Made by a program: the position numbers and the translations under genes. Positions 51,083-60,873 of a stretch of 64,000 bases of DNA are shown here, piece after piece (position 1 is the stretch's first letter; each line of letters begins with the position of its first letter). The notes under the pieces were generated by a model, which was not told where the DNA came from, ran no database searches, and was given only the letters and a program-made list of their open reading frames with translations. The stretch is taken from the NCBI GenBank assembly GCA_902521485.1, contig CABYRQ010000001.1:1-64000 (forward strand), read 5' to 3'. The stretch comes from an uncultured Alphaproteobacteria bacterium (lineage in GTDB: Bacteria > Pseudomonadota > Alphaproteobacteria > HIMB59).

Positions 51083-52021
51083 GTGGTTAAAAAGATTATA
51101 ACTGCCAAACACAGAGGTTTTTGTGCTGGAGTTGAGAGAGCCGTTGAAATGGTCGAAAAAAGCCTTTTGAAATATGGAGCTCCAGTTTATGTCCGTCATG
51201 AGATTGTTCATAACAAATTTGTTGTCAATAATTTGAGAGATAAAGGCGTTGTATTCGTAGACTCGCTAGAAGAAATTCCTAAAAATACAAAACAACCAGT
51301 AATTTTTTCTGCGCACGGTGTTGCACAAAGAGTAATTAACAAAGCCAAAGATTATAATCTATTATTTTATGATGCCATCTGCCCATTAGTCAGTAAGATT
51401 CATAAAGAAATAATTCAATTAGAAAAAAACAAATATAAGATAATTATGATCGGCCATGAACATCACCCTGAAGTTGACGGGACAGCTGGACAGCTAATGG
51501 ATATTAGCAATTTAACTTTAGTTCAAAATATTGAAGATGTTGAGAAATTATATTTCCCATCAAATCAAAAACTCGCCTACATTACACAAACAACCTTATC
51601 GGTTTTTGATACACAAAGTATTGTTGATGCTTTAGAAAAAAAATTTCCTTCAATTCTAGCTCCTAAAAAATCTGATATTTGCTATGCAACTTCAAATAGA
51701 CAATTATCTGTACAAGAAATGTCTAAAAATGTTGATGCTTTTTATGTGATTGGTGCCCACAATAGTTCCAATTCAATTAGGTTAGTCGAAACTGCTAAAA
51801 GATTTGGTTGTAAACATAGTGAGCTAGTTGAAAATATAAACGACTTTGATTATTCAAATTTATCAGAATTTAATACAATAGGTTTGACAGCTAGCGCATC
51901 TGCTCCTGAAGAACAATTAAATTTATTCATTGATCAAATAAAAAAGGTTTATTCAATCGAAGTTTTAAATTTTAAAGAGGACGAAAACATCACCTTTAAA
52001 ATACCTAATTTTCTCAATTAA
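51083..52021 (+). CDS. ispH: 4-hydroxy-3-methylbut-2-enyl diphosphate reductase (GTG start)
   Basis: AKHRGFCAGVERAVEMVE, VRHEIVHNKFVV, FSAHGVAQ, DAICPLVSKIHKE. Confidence 0.96.
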   Translation: MVKKIITAKHRGFCAGVERAVEMVEKSLLKYGAPVYVRHEIVHNKFVVNNLRDKGVVFVDSLEEIPKNTKQPVIFSAHGVAQRVINKAKDYNLLFYDAICPLVSKIHKEIIQLEKNKYKIIMIGHEHHPEVDGTAGQLMDISNLTLVQNIEDVEKLYFPSNQKLAYITQTTLSVFDTQSIVDALEKKFPSILAPKKSDICYATSNRQLSVQEMSKNVDAFYVIGAHNSSNSIRLVETAKRFGCKHSELVENINDFDYSNLSEFNTIGLTASASAPEEQLNLFIDQIKKVYSIEVLNFKEDENITFKIPNFLN

Positions 52022-52829
52022 ATTTTCTTCTATAAAAGATATCTACTAAAGTCATATGGGGAAGAGTTAATGCCGCTAATCCAATAAACAGTGTCTTTAT
52101 AAAGGACTCATCAAAAGAAAAACTCTTATGAAGATAGATAATTGCTAAGCTGCCGCCGACCCATGTTAAGATAGTAAAAGAAATGGTAGTTATAGTTATA
52201 AATTTGTTATTTGATAGATATTTGGATGTATCTTTTAGTATTGATTTAACATGTTTAAAAGTATGAATGAAACAAAAATAGATAGAAAATGCCACGAGCG
52301 GTTCTGTTAAAAATATTACAAATAAAATAATAGACATTTCTAAAATCCCCAATCTTAATTTTGTAAATTTAATTGCCAAATATGCATATCTAATCAAAAG
52401 AAGAAAGTAACAAACGTAAACAATATATAGATATTCTTGAAATTGATTAAAAGATTGATTTGATAAAAAAGTAAATATCTCAAATGTTTCGTTAGTGTGA
52501 AAAAAAATAATCCCAAATACAATATTTAAACCATGCGTTAAAGAAACAGACCATTTATATTTCTTCAAGCCTAGATAGGACCAGTCACATAATCCAAAAT
52601 GAACGACACTCATTAAAATGAATAAAATTAAAGCAATTATGGAAAAGTAAATCCAAAATATAATCACTGCGGCAGAAATAATTAAATATAAGAATACAAA
52701 TATAAAAAAATCTTTTCTTGTCTTATACCCTAACAGTGCAGCTACAGCTCCGTCAAATGAACCATGCGGCACACCTATAAATGACACCATGCAAAGAGCA
52801 AGTAAAGATATAAAGCTTAATTCATACAT
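52014..52829 (-). CDS. blh: Brp/Blh family beta-carotene 15,15'-dioxygenase
   Basis: MVSFIGVPHGSFDGAVA, VHFGLCDW, LPHMTLVD; polytopic; next to crtY. Confidence 0.9.
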   Translation of the reverse strand: MYELSFISLLALCMVSFIGVPHGSFDGAVAALLGYKTRKDFFIFVFLYLIISAAVIIFWIYFSIIALILFILMSVVHFGLCDWSYLGLKKYKWSVSLTHGLNIVFGIIFFHTNETFEIFTFLSNQSFNQFQEYLYIVYVCYFLLLIRYAYLAIKFTKLRLGILEMSIILFVIFLTEPLVAFSIYFCFIHTFKHVKSILKDTSKYLSNNKFITITTISFTILTWVGGSLAIIYLHKSFSFDESFIKTLFIGLAALTLPHMTLVDIFYRRKFN

Positions 52830-53915
52830 TTAATTACGAATGGTGCTTAAGGCACTTTTTATAAATTTAATTTTTGGCATTGACATAATGACCTTTAATT
52901 TTGTCGGAAAATCAGCTATACCCATCATAAATGATGCAAATTCATTGCCATTTAAAGAGTAAGCCATATTAATAAAAACCTTCTCTGTTCCACTATTATT
53001 TTTCAGATAATTCACAAACACCTTATCCATCCATTTATCAAAATATGAGTGATGATCTTTATTAATATTTTCAAAATTTAATATTATGTTTTTTAGAAAA
53101 AAGGAAAAAGCATACCCTGTTGATATTTTGGTGGCACCACCTCTTGAACCGATATTAATATAATTTTTACTTGATTTGTTTTCAATATCATACATTGGTA
53201 ACGCCCCTTTTTCTTCATCAACTATTTTATATTCAGATAAATTTAATTTTGTCTCAATGTATTCTAATATCTGTTTTTGATACCAATCATCCTCTTGGAT
53301 TTCTGAAGAAAAAACTGTTGACTCAACTAACATTCTATTTTCATCTATTGGTAAACAATACATAAAATGTAATCCCATTTTTTGTTCAACGCGAAAATCC
53401 ATTAAGGTCACACTATTACTATTTATCATTTGTTTAGTCTCTATAAGGTATCCAAAAAAATGCTGTTTTACTTTTTCATTTTCTAATTTCGGCGTACGAG
53501 AGTCATAAATTTTCTTAGCAAAAATTTCCTCACCATTCTCTAGCTTGATTTCATAGTATTTTTTTAAATTCGTAATACTTTGAACATTGAACTCTTTAAT
53601 TGATAAGTTTTCTAAACCTTTTAAGCAATAATTTTTCCAATCTTGGTATCTTATAGTGCAATAGGGTAAATCCTTAGTTTCATGTTTTATATGATTATTT
53701 GTTATGTAAAAGTTCCAGCAAAACCATTTTTTTTGTGCAAGGCTATCAAAATCTTTCATCCAATCTGTCAGCCAAAATGCAAAAAAATTATTTCTTTTGC
53801 TATGATAATTTTTATCAATGCCAATTAAACTAATACTAGTTCCCTTATACTTTAATTTTGCAGTAGCAAGGGCACTAGCACCCATACCCAAAAATGCTAC
53901 ATCATATATTTTCAT
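52830..53915 (-). CDS. crtY: lycopene beta-cyclase
   Basis: DVAFLGMGASALATAKL, FFGYLIETK, VTLMDFRVEQKMGLHFMYCLPIDENRMLVEST, GALPMY, GSRGGATKISTGYAFSFF. Confidence 0.9.
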   Translation of the reverse strand: MKIYDVAFLGMGASALATAKLKYKGTSISLIGIDKNYHSKRNNFFAFWLTDWMKDFDSLAQKKWFCWNFYITNNHIKHETKDLPYCTIRYQDWKNYCLKGLENLSIKEFNVQSITNLKKYYEIKLENGEEIFAKKIYDSRTPKLENEKVKQHFFGYLIETKQMINSNSVTLMDFRVEQKMGLHFMYCLPIDENRMLVESTVFSSEIQEDDWYQKQILEYIETKLNLSEYKIVDEEKGALPMYDIENKSSKNYINIGSRGGATKISTGYAFSFFLKNIILNFENINKDHHSYFDKWMDKVFVNYLKNNSGTEKVFINMAYSLNGNEFASFMMGIADFPTKLKVIMSMPKIKFIKSALSTIRN

Positions 53916-54777
53916 TTTTAAAAGAGCCCCTAACTGGTTTGTAGGATTTAAAAATATTTTTTAAAAATAAAAATTCAGGTATAGAAATTATTGTAATCCA
54001 TAACTTTTCTATTTTGTTTAAATAAACTCTTTCAAGCTTGTAAGCATAACCACTACTTTTAATCTTTTCACCAATCCCTTTGTAAATTTTTGCTGCAAAA
54101 AATATTGCTAGTCTGGTTCTAAGAGGAATAAATTTCATACCAGAAAAACCGTTCGAATAGAATTTATCAGAGAGTTCAATTAAATTTTTAATAGATAATT
54201 CAATCAATTTTTTTTTTTGATCATCTAACTTATTATCTATCAGGTCACTGATTGAGACTTGCCCTAACCATTCTTTTGGTAGATATAACCTATTCATTTT
54301 TGCGTCCTCGTAAACATCTCTTGCAATATTTGTTAGTTGCATAGCAATTCCTAAATCAATAGCATGCTTTCTTGCTTCAGTATCTTTGGTATTAATTATT
54401 GGTAACATCATCAAACCCACTGTTCCAGCAACCTTGTATGAGTAATCTATTAATTCTTTCTCATCTGTAACTCTGACGTTCTGCTGATCGCTGATCAAAC
54501 CATCTATTAGATCCTTTAAAATACCAAGGTTAATATTATTTTTTTTAAAAAAGATATTTATCTCAGAGCTCTCATTTTCATTTATTTGATTAAATATATT
54601 TTTTATTTGAGAAGAGGTATCTAACTTCGAATTATCTGCCACATCATCTAGATATCGACATATGCTGTAGAGCCTTGAAGCTGCAATTCTATTTTTTTTG
54701 GGTAAAAAAAAACTTGCCCAATAAAAACTTTTACCTTCCGATTTAATGCTATAGGTATTTGTTTTAAATGATGTCAC
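53902..54777 (-). CDS. crtB: phytoene synthase
   Basis: SFYWASFFLPKKNRIAASRLYSICRYLDDVAD, AMQLTNIARDVYEDA, RLYLPKEWL. Confidence 0.93.
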   Translation of the reverse strand: MTSFKTNTYSIKSEGKSFYWASFFLPKKNRIAASRLYSICRYLDDVADNSKLDTSSQIKNIFNQINENESSEINIFFKKNNINLGILKDLIDGLISDQQNVRVTDEKELIDYSYKVAGTVGLMMLPIINTKDTEARKHAIDLGIAMQLTNIARDVYEDAKMNRLYLPKEWLGQVSISDLIDNKLDDQKKKLIELSIKNLIELSDKFYSNGFSGMKFIPLRTRLAIFFAAKIYKGIGEKIKSSGYAYKLERVYLNKIEKLWITIISIPEFLFLKNIFKSYKPVRGSFKNENI

Positions 54778-54778
54778 C

Positions 54779-56266
54779 TTAATGACTAACTTTGAAATCC
54801 TTAATTATAAGCTTTTCTATTACTTTAGCAGAGCACAATACGCCAGGTATTCCGGCACCTGGATGTGATCCCGCAGCTGAAAAATATAAATTTGGTATTT
54901 TCTTATCTTTGTTGTGATAGCGAAACCATGCTGATTGAGAAAAAATTGGTGCCACGGAAAATCCAGCTCCGTATTTTGATCTATAATCATTTTTAAAATC
55001 CTCAGGAGTCATCCAGAATTCTGCCTCAATGTTTTCTTTTAGTCCTGGCATAATAGTTTTATCCAGTGCTTCAACTATTCTATCCTTAAGTTTCGGACCC
55101 TCTGAATTCCATTGAACATTTCCTTGAAGATTAGGAACAGGGCATAACACATAAAAACTATCACATCCTTCTGGTGCAAAAGTATCATCTGTTGCTGTTG
55201 GACGATGAAGATAAAGTGAAAAATCCTCAGTCAAAATCTTTTTCTCAAAAATATCGTGAAGGAGCTCTTTATATCTTTCAGACATCCAAATAGTGTGGTG
55301 AGCGACATCAGAGAATTTTTTCTTCGATCCAAAAAAAAGAACATAAAGGCCCATAGAGTAATGTGTAAATTTCTTAGGTTTGAGAAGACTATCTCTGGAG
55401 TATTCTGATGGTAACATTTCACTGTAAACTGTAGGGGGATCTGCATTACAAATCACAAGATCCGCAGGTATTTTTTTTCCGTTATTAAGCACCACGTTTT
55501 CTACTCTACCATTTATAATGGAAATTTGCTCTACATCGGTTTCTTTATTAATAGTAATACCATTTCTTAACATTAAATTTTCTAACTCTCTCACAATTTT
55601 ACCTGTGCCTCCCATGCAAAAGTACACCCCCCACTTTCTTTCAAGATAGTGTATTAATGCATATATAGATGTTGTAGTGAACGGATTGCCCCCAACTAAT
55701 AAAGGATGTATCGAAAATGCCTTCCGCAGATACTTATTTTTTAATTTGCTATTTACCAATTGACTGACTGTTAAATAACTTTTGAGTTTTATTAACGATG
55801 GTATTTGCTTTGCCATTTCCCAAAAGGAAATAAATGGCTTGTCCGATAACTTTTCGAAACCTATCTCAAAAATATCTTTTGAAGTTTTTAATAATTTGTC
55901 ATACCCATCAACATCATTTTCATCAAATTTCCTTATTTCATTATTTGTATCTTCGATAGATGGTCGATAATCAAAAGTTTTTCCATTGTGAAAGTAAAAT
56001 CTGTACCAAGGATCTAAGGATTTAAAATTTAAGTAATCTTTTAGGTTTTCACCAAATAATTCAAAAAGTTCTTCAAATAAGAAGGGCGCTGTTATGACAG
56101 TTGGTCCAGCATCGTGTCTATAACCGTCTTTTTCGAAAACTCTTGCTCTTCCGCCAAGCATGTTAAGTCTTTCAAGCAGCGTGACATCAAAACCAAGTTT
56201 TCTGCACCTTAGGGCAGCAGCTAGTCCTCCAAAACCTCCACCAATAACTACAACTCTCTTACTCAA
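54779..56266 (-). CDS. crtI: phytoene desaturase
   Basis: VVVIGGGFGGLAAALRCRKLGFDVTLLER, RHDAGPTVITAPFLFEELF, FSAAGSHPGAGIPGVLCSAKV. Confidence 0.95.
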   Translation of the reverse strand: MSKRVVVIGGGFGGLAAALRCRKLGFDVTLLERLNMLGGRARVFEKDGYRHDAGPTVITAPFLFEELFELFGENLKDYLNFKSLDPWYRFYFHNGKTFDYRPSIEDTNNEIRKFDENDVDGYDKLLKTSKDIFEIGFEKLSDKPFISFWEMAKQIPSLIKLKSYLTVSQLVNSKLKNKYLRKAFSIHPLLVGGNPFTTTSIYALIHYLERKWGVYFCMGGTGKIVRELENLMLRNGITINKETDVEQISIINGRVENVVLNNGKKIPADLVICNADPPTVYSEMLPSEYSRDSLLKPKKFTHYSMGLYVLFFGSKKKFSDVAHHTIWMSERYKELLHDIFEKKILTEDFSLYLHRPTATDDTFAPEGCDSFYVLCPVPNLQGNVQWNSEGPKLKDRIVEALDKTIMPGLKENIEAEFWMTPEDFKNDYRSKYGAGFSVAPIFSQSAWFRYHNKDKKIPNLYFSAAGSHPGAGIPGVLCSAKVIEKLIIKDFKVSH

Positions 56267-56293
56267 GATAGTTAAAGTATATGAAATTTAGAC

Positions 56294-56325
56294 AAAAAAA
56301 AACCAGGCAAGTTAGCCTTGCCTGG
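56294..56325 (-). terminator. Rho-independent terminator between proteorhodopsin and crtI
   Basis: Minus strand CCAGGCAA-GGCTAAC-TTGCCTGG followed by TTTTTTTTT. Confidence 0.92.
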
Positions 56326-56348
56326 TTTAAATAGGTTATAAAGCTTTA

Positions 56349-57116
56349 TTAAGCTTTTTTGCCTGAAGATGCTACAGCAGCAGCCCAAATAACTGCGACA
56401 AAAGCAATCTTATTCACAACGTCAGCAACGTTATAGATAACGTTTAGAGTTACAGCATCAGCTCCTCCAGTTAAGTAACCGAAGAAATATCCTAATGGAT
56501 AAATTGCCCAACCAACTGTAACGATCCATCTCATTGTGTTGAAAGCTGTTTGAACAGCTGCAGGACATTTGTCAGCAGCAGCTTTACCAGCTTCACCAGC
56601 AAAAATTTCATATAAAATGTATGCCCAACCAGCTAGACCTACAATGAATCCTGCCCATGCGTTGATGAAGCCAGCTTCACCAGCATAACCAGCAACAAGC
56701 ATCACTAAAGTACCGATTAACAGTCTCCAGAAAATACCAGCTGACACTGCAGCAACTGCAGCAAGGATAATGTAGAATTCAATCATCTGTAATGGAACAG
56801 TGATTAACCAGTCAACATATCTATAAACAGTAGGTGTATCACCTGTTGTTACCCATACTTCTCTCATATAAAAGTAGTGTACTGCGGCAACTAGACAAAC
56901 AAGACCACCAAGTGCAAGAGATGTCTTCCACTTACCTGATACGTTGTTAGTTTCTAGGAAAAAGAATGCAGTAGCGGCAACCATACACATTGAGATAACC
57001 CAAAAAGATATCCCAACAAAGTCGTCTGGCGCTAAGCCAACGCTTGCAGAAGCTATTCCTGGCAGTGCTACTAAAGCAGCTGTTGGGATAGCCATAGATT
57101 TTAAAAACTTAATCAT
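56349..57116 (-). CDS. proteorhodopsin (green/blue family; Gln at tuning site)
   Basis: RYVDWLITVPLQMIEFYIILAA (Asp97, Gln105, Glu108 equivalents), VHYFYMREVW (His75), VADVVNKIAFVAVIW (Schiff-base Lys). Confidence 0.98.
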   Translation of the reverse strand: MIKFLKSMAIPTAALVALPGIASASVGLAPDDFVGISFWVISMCMVAATAFFFLETNNVSGKWKTSLALGGLVCLVAAVHYFYMREVWVTTGDTPTVYRYVDWLITVPLQMIEFYIILAAVAAVSAGIFWRLLIGTLVMLVAGYAGEAGFINAWAGFIVGLAGWAYILYEIFAGEAGKAAADKCPAAVQTAFNTMRWIVTVGWAIYPLGYFFGYLTGGADAVTLNVIYNVADVVNKIAFVAVIWAAAVASSGKKA

Positions 57117-57132
57117 TGAGTACTCCTTTTCT

Positions 57133-57222
57133 TAAGTTCTAAAACTTATAACAGAATCCTAAATGTAAGGATTTGTTAATTTCAGGGGATTATAGGTATA
57201 AATTGCAAAAAAAAAATACCTA
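57133..57222. promoter_or_regulatory. three inverted repeats in the proteorhodopsin upstream region
   Basis: TAAGTT-CTAA-AACTTA (57133-57148), AATCCT-N7-AGGATT (57155-57173), TAGGTAT-N16-ATACCTA (57193-57222). Confidence 0.35.
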
Positions 57223-57255
57223 ATATGACTTTTATTAATATATTTTGGGAGTATA

Positions 57256-57477
57256 GTGGGTAAAAAAATGGCTATTTTTCAAGATAGTGTACTGTTTAAT
57301 GGGTTTTTATTCTTTTTATCCACACTATTGCTATGGATAATACTGAAATTCAATAAAAGCTACATAAATAACAAAAAAACTAAGAAAATCATTAATTTCT
57401 TTGTTTACCTCGTTTTTATAGGTGTAATTGTATTCATTTTCGATAATCACACCTCTCATTACTTGGATAACTTGTAA
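57256..57477 (+). CDS. small two-TM membrane protein (GTG, or ATG at 57268)
   Basis: 73 aa, two hydrophobic stretches; 4 nt before crtE/ispA. Confidence 0.6.
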   Translation: MGKKMAIFQDSVLFNGFLFFLSTLLLWIILKFNKSYINNKKTKKIINFFVYLVFIGVIVFIFDNHTSHYLDNL

Positions 57478-57481
57478 TTAA

Positions 57482-58381
57482 ATGAAAATAAATGAAAACT
57501 TCGAGAAAAAGCAAATCAAATCATTTTCTTTAAATTTTGATAAAAAGCTTATTAGACATATCCAAAAATTAAAGTCACCAGATAAACGAATTAAAAAGGC
57601 AATGATTTATTTTGCCAAAACTGGTGGAAAGAGGATTAGACCGTTCTTGCTTTATCGAATGGGTTTATATTTAAATATAATGCCAAAAATATTAGATGAC
57701 TTTGCCCTTTCGATAGAATGTGTTCACCTGCACTCATTAATACACGACGATTTACCGTCTATGGATAACGATGACTATAGAAGGGGTAAATTAACTGTGC
57801 ATAAAAAATTTGATGAGGCCACTGCTGTCTTAGCAGGAGATATGTTTCAAGTTTTGTCAGTAAAAACGTTAGTAGAGTCAAAAAATCTCTCTGATAATCA
57901 GAAAATCAAATCAATACAGATGCTTTCAAAAGCTAACGGTATGCAGGGTTTAATAGCTGGACAATCTATGGATATTTACATGAAAAAAAATTCTACCATA
58001 AAGGATATAGAGAAAATGCATCATTTAAAAACTGGTGCATTATTTAGCTTATGCTTCAATCTTCTTCTAAACGTAAAAAAATTAAATGAAAATAAAAAGA
58101 GAGAGCTAAAAAAAATTGGAGATACAATTGGAAAAATTTTTCAAGTTACCGATGATATGCTTGATAGATGGGGAAATGAGAAAAAAGTTGGAAAGAAAAT
58201 TAAAAAAGACTCACAAAAAGCAAATATTGCTTATAAGCTTAATCTTATTGAATGCACTAGGCATTTAAGACTGATTCAAAATAGAAATTACAGAGCAATG
58301 CAAAATTTCTTTTATAAAAAGAGGGAACCCTTGCTATATATGTCGAGTCTTGTTAATTTTATCGTTAACCGTATTAGATGA
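57482..58381 (+). CDS. polyprenyl (geranylgeranyl/farnesyl) diphosphate synthase
   Basis: HLHSLIHDDLPSMDNDDYRRGKLTVHKKF, LQVTDDMLD-like VTDDMLD, GGKRIRPFL. Confidence 0.92.
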   Translation: MKINENFEKKQIKSFSLNFDKKLIRHIQKLKSPDKRIKKAMIYFAKTGGKRIRPFLLYRMGLYLNIMPKILDDFALSIECVHLHSLIHDDLPSMDNDDYRRGKLTVHKKFDEATAVLAGDMFQVLSVKTLVESKNLSDNQKIKSIQMLSKANGMQGLIAGQSMDIYMKKNSTIKDIEKMHHLKTGALFSLCFNLLLNVKKLNENKKRELKKIGDTIGKIFQVTDDMLDRWGNEKKVGKKIKKDSQKANIAYKLNLIECTRHLRLIQNRNYRAMQNFFYKKREPLLYMSSLVNFIVNRIR

Positions 58382-58418
58382 ATAATCATTTTTATAAATA
58401 TGAAATAACACATAGCTA

Positions 58419-58892
58419 ATGACAATAAATGAAAATGATTTAACGAATGCTCGAACCGCTTGGGGAAAGGGCATGATTGCAATTTCACAAGCTTATGAAA
58501 AAAAAGGTATTGATCAAGCTATTTTAGTTGCAAACGAAATGTTAGATAATCTTTATGGGTTTGAGTTAGGAGCAGTATTATTTAAACCAACTCTGAGTGG
58601 CGGTAATCAAACATTTCGATTAGACAAAGAGGGAGCGCTTTCATACTTTGTTGGAAATAATCCAAAGTACCCTAAAGACAGTGGGTTTGGAATTAAAGAT
58701 TGGTTCGAAGTCAAATCAGAAACATCATCTGTGTTTATAGATCAAAATGTAGCAATGTGGATGGGTTGGGTAACGTTGATTAACAAAGAAGGAACCGCTG
58801 TTAAAGTTGATAAGAGCTGGGGATATAAAAAAACCGAAAATGGCATATTAAAAATAGTTTTGCATCACTCTTCGCTGCCTTATAAAGCTTGA
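58419..58892 (+). CDS. SnoaL/NTF2-like small protein
   Basis: 157 aa; MLDNLYGF..AVLFKPT, FVGNN, SWGYKKTENGILKIVLHHSSLPY pattern. Confidence 0.5.
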   Translation: MTINENDLTNARTAWGKGMIAISQAYEKKGIDQAILVANEMLDNLYGFELGAVLFKPTLSGGNQTFRLDKEGALSYFVGNNPKYPKDSGFGIKDWFEVKSETSSVFIDQNVAMWMGWVTLINKEGTAVKVDKSWGYKKTENGILKIVLHHSSLPYKA

Positions 58893-58976
58893 GTAAATAT
58901 TTATTTTTAGAAAATCCGAAATTCATTTAACTTTTTAAATAGAGTAAGTTTTTTTAAAAATTCTTTTAACGTAAAT

Positions 58977-59375
58977 CTAATTATCGTTAACTTTTACTAT
59001 GTGTTCTATTGGTTTCCCCTTAATAGTAAACTGATCATGGAGATAGGAATGAATTGTAATTTTGATAAAGTTTTCTTTCAGATTAAAAAAACGTTGAGGT
59101 ACGTGTACCCAGTCAGAATAAATTCTTGTGATTCTTATATCATTTATAAAAAGCTGTAAATATCCAGAGTTTGAAATATTTTCACCTCCAATTTCTGAAG
59201 GGTTTAGATTAAAATTTTTTAAATCTATAAAAATATTGTAACCATCAATTTTATCTTTGATGACTGTTAAATTAATTGAAGGGTAAGGCTTATCAGCATC
59301 TATCTGATTTCCTGGATGATGAGCAAAACAATTTACTGAGAAAAATAAAATAAATATCCCATACTTAAATTTCAT
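58977..59375 (-). CDS. exported conserved protein of unknown function
   Basis: signal peptide; YNIFIDLKNFNLNPSEIGGENISNSGYLQLFINDIRITRIYSDWVHVPQRFFNLKENFIKITIHSYLHD. Confidence 0.55.
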   Translation of the reverse strand: MKFKYGIFILFFSVNCFAHHPGNQIDADKPYPSINLTVIKDKIDGYNIFIDLKNFNLNPSEIGGENISNSGYLQLFINDIRITRIYSDWVHVPQRFFNLKENFIKITIHSYLHDQFTIKGKPIEHIVKVNDN

Positions 59376-59416
59376 AATTAAGAATTATATTATTTGTTAT
59401 TAAACAATTATCTATT

Positions 59417-59836
59417 TTAAATATCAGTACACAAATCTTTTGAGTATGTTTCGATAAACAAATTCATTTTATAGTTGTAAATCGTAATATTTATTATTGT
59501 TTTATCTACAGATCTGTTTTGTATAAAGATTCTACAATTATCAGTGTTATATCTGTGGAGTTCATAAACACTCTCAATTTTTGAAAAATCAACTTTTCCA
59601 TATTTTAAAATTAAATCATTTAGCGATTTATTTAAAAATAGTTCTACACCTTTGAAATGCTCAACTATTTCATCACTTTCCTCAACAGTTTCCTCTACTT
59701 CAGGGGTATATATAATTTTAGGTACAGGCTCTGGTTTTATTACTTTCTCTTCTACATCAGTTGTTTCACAGCTTGTTGCTATAATCAGAAAAGAAATAAA
59801 AATAAAATATTTAGATAATTTAACTAAATTCATCAA
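59417..59836 (-). CDS. lipoprotein of unknown function
   Basis: lipobox IATSC; acidic/proline linker; small C-terminal domain. Confidence 0.55.
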   Translation of the reverse strand: MMNLVKLSKYFIFISFLIIATSCETTDVEEKVIKPEPVPKIIYTPEVEETVEESDEIVEHFKGVELFLNKSLNDLILKYGKVDFSKIESVYELHRYNTDNCRIFIQNRSVDKTIINITIYNYKMNLFIETYSKDLCTDI

Positions 59837-59959
59837 ACTCTTAAATCAATAAGAACACATATTGCTCATGCAATTTCTATATTAAAAACACGATAAGACA
59901 ATCAAAACAAATCTCCAACATACTTTTTTCATCTAAATATTTAGTTTATAATCATCTTT

Positions 59960-60871
59960 GTGAGAATTAAATACGAGCAACCGTCTGTTTGCCATCAATC
60001 ATATAAAAGTGTTCTAGGTCAAAGACCAATTTGGGATTGGAGGCACGATAAGCTGTTATGGGTGGATATTTATGAAAATAAAATAATTGAAACTGATCAA
60101 GATAATAACGAAGAACGTCAATATTCAGTACAAGACGGTGTCACCAATATTCTTTTACAAGATAATAAAAATTACATCATGAGTTCATACGACTCTCTGT
60201 ATTCAATTCATCTCTCATTATCTAAAAAGCAGCTTCTAACAAAGATCAATTTTGAAAGTCCAAATAATAGGATTAATGATGCAGACATAGATTTAAATGG
60301 ACAAATTTGGATATCAACAATGGATATTCAACAAAAGTCTCAGACTGGAAAAGTTATATGTCATGACTCCAATTTAAAACCAATTTACTCAGATAACTCC
60401 TATATTATTTCCAATGGACCTGTCTTTGACTACGAGAGAAACGTAGGTTACGTAACTGACTCTATAAAAAGAGTTATTTATATTTTTGATATCAATGATT
60501 TGTCAGGCAATGGAATAAATAAAAAAGTTTTCCTTTCCATGAACAAAATCGATGGAAACCCAGATGGAATGACAGTTGATAAAAATGGTAACTTATGGGT
60601 AGCAATGTGGGGAAGTGGCAAAGTTTGTTGTTTTGATAAAAAAGGTTCACTTAAATTAATTTTACAACTTCCTGTTTCAAAAGTAACAAGTTGCACTTTT
60701 GGTGGTAAAAATCTCAATGAGCTTTTTATTACAACTGCATCTGTTGGTCTCAACGACATTGAAGCAGAAAGACAACCGCATGCAGGAAAACTGTTTAAGT
60801 TTGTTACCCAAGAACAAGGTTATGCTTCAAATTGTTATAGATCTGAAAATATCCCTGATTTGTATCATTAA
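59960..60871 (+). CDS. SMP-30/gluconolactonase family protein (GTG start)
   Basis: LGQRPIWDWRHDKLLWVDIYENKI, NRINDADIDLNGQIWISTMD, DGNPDGMTVDKNGNLWVAMWGSGKV. Confidence 0.93.
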   Translation: MRIKYEQPSVCHQSYKSVLGQRPIWDWRHDKLLWVDIYENKIIETDQDNNEERQYSVQDGVTNILLQDNKNYIMSSYDSLYSIHLSLSKKQLLTKINFESPNNRINDADIDLNGQIWISTMDIQQKSQTGKVICHDSNLKPIYSDNSYIISNGPVFDYERNVGYVTDSIKRVIYIFDINDLSGNGINKKVFLSMNKIDGNPDGMTVDKNGNLWVAMWGSGKVCCFDKKGSLKLILQLPVSKVTSCTFGGKNLNELFITTASVGLNDIEAERQPHAGKLFKFVTQEQGYASNCYRSENIPDLYH

Positions 60872-60873
60872 GT

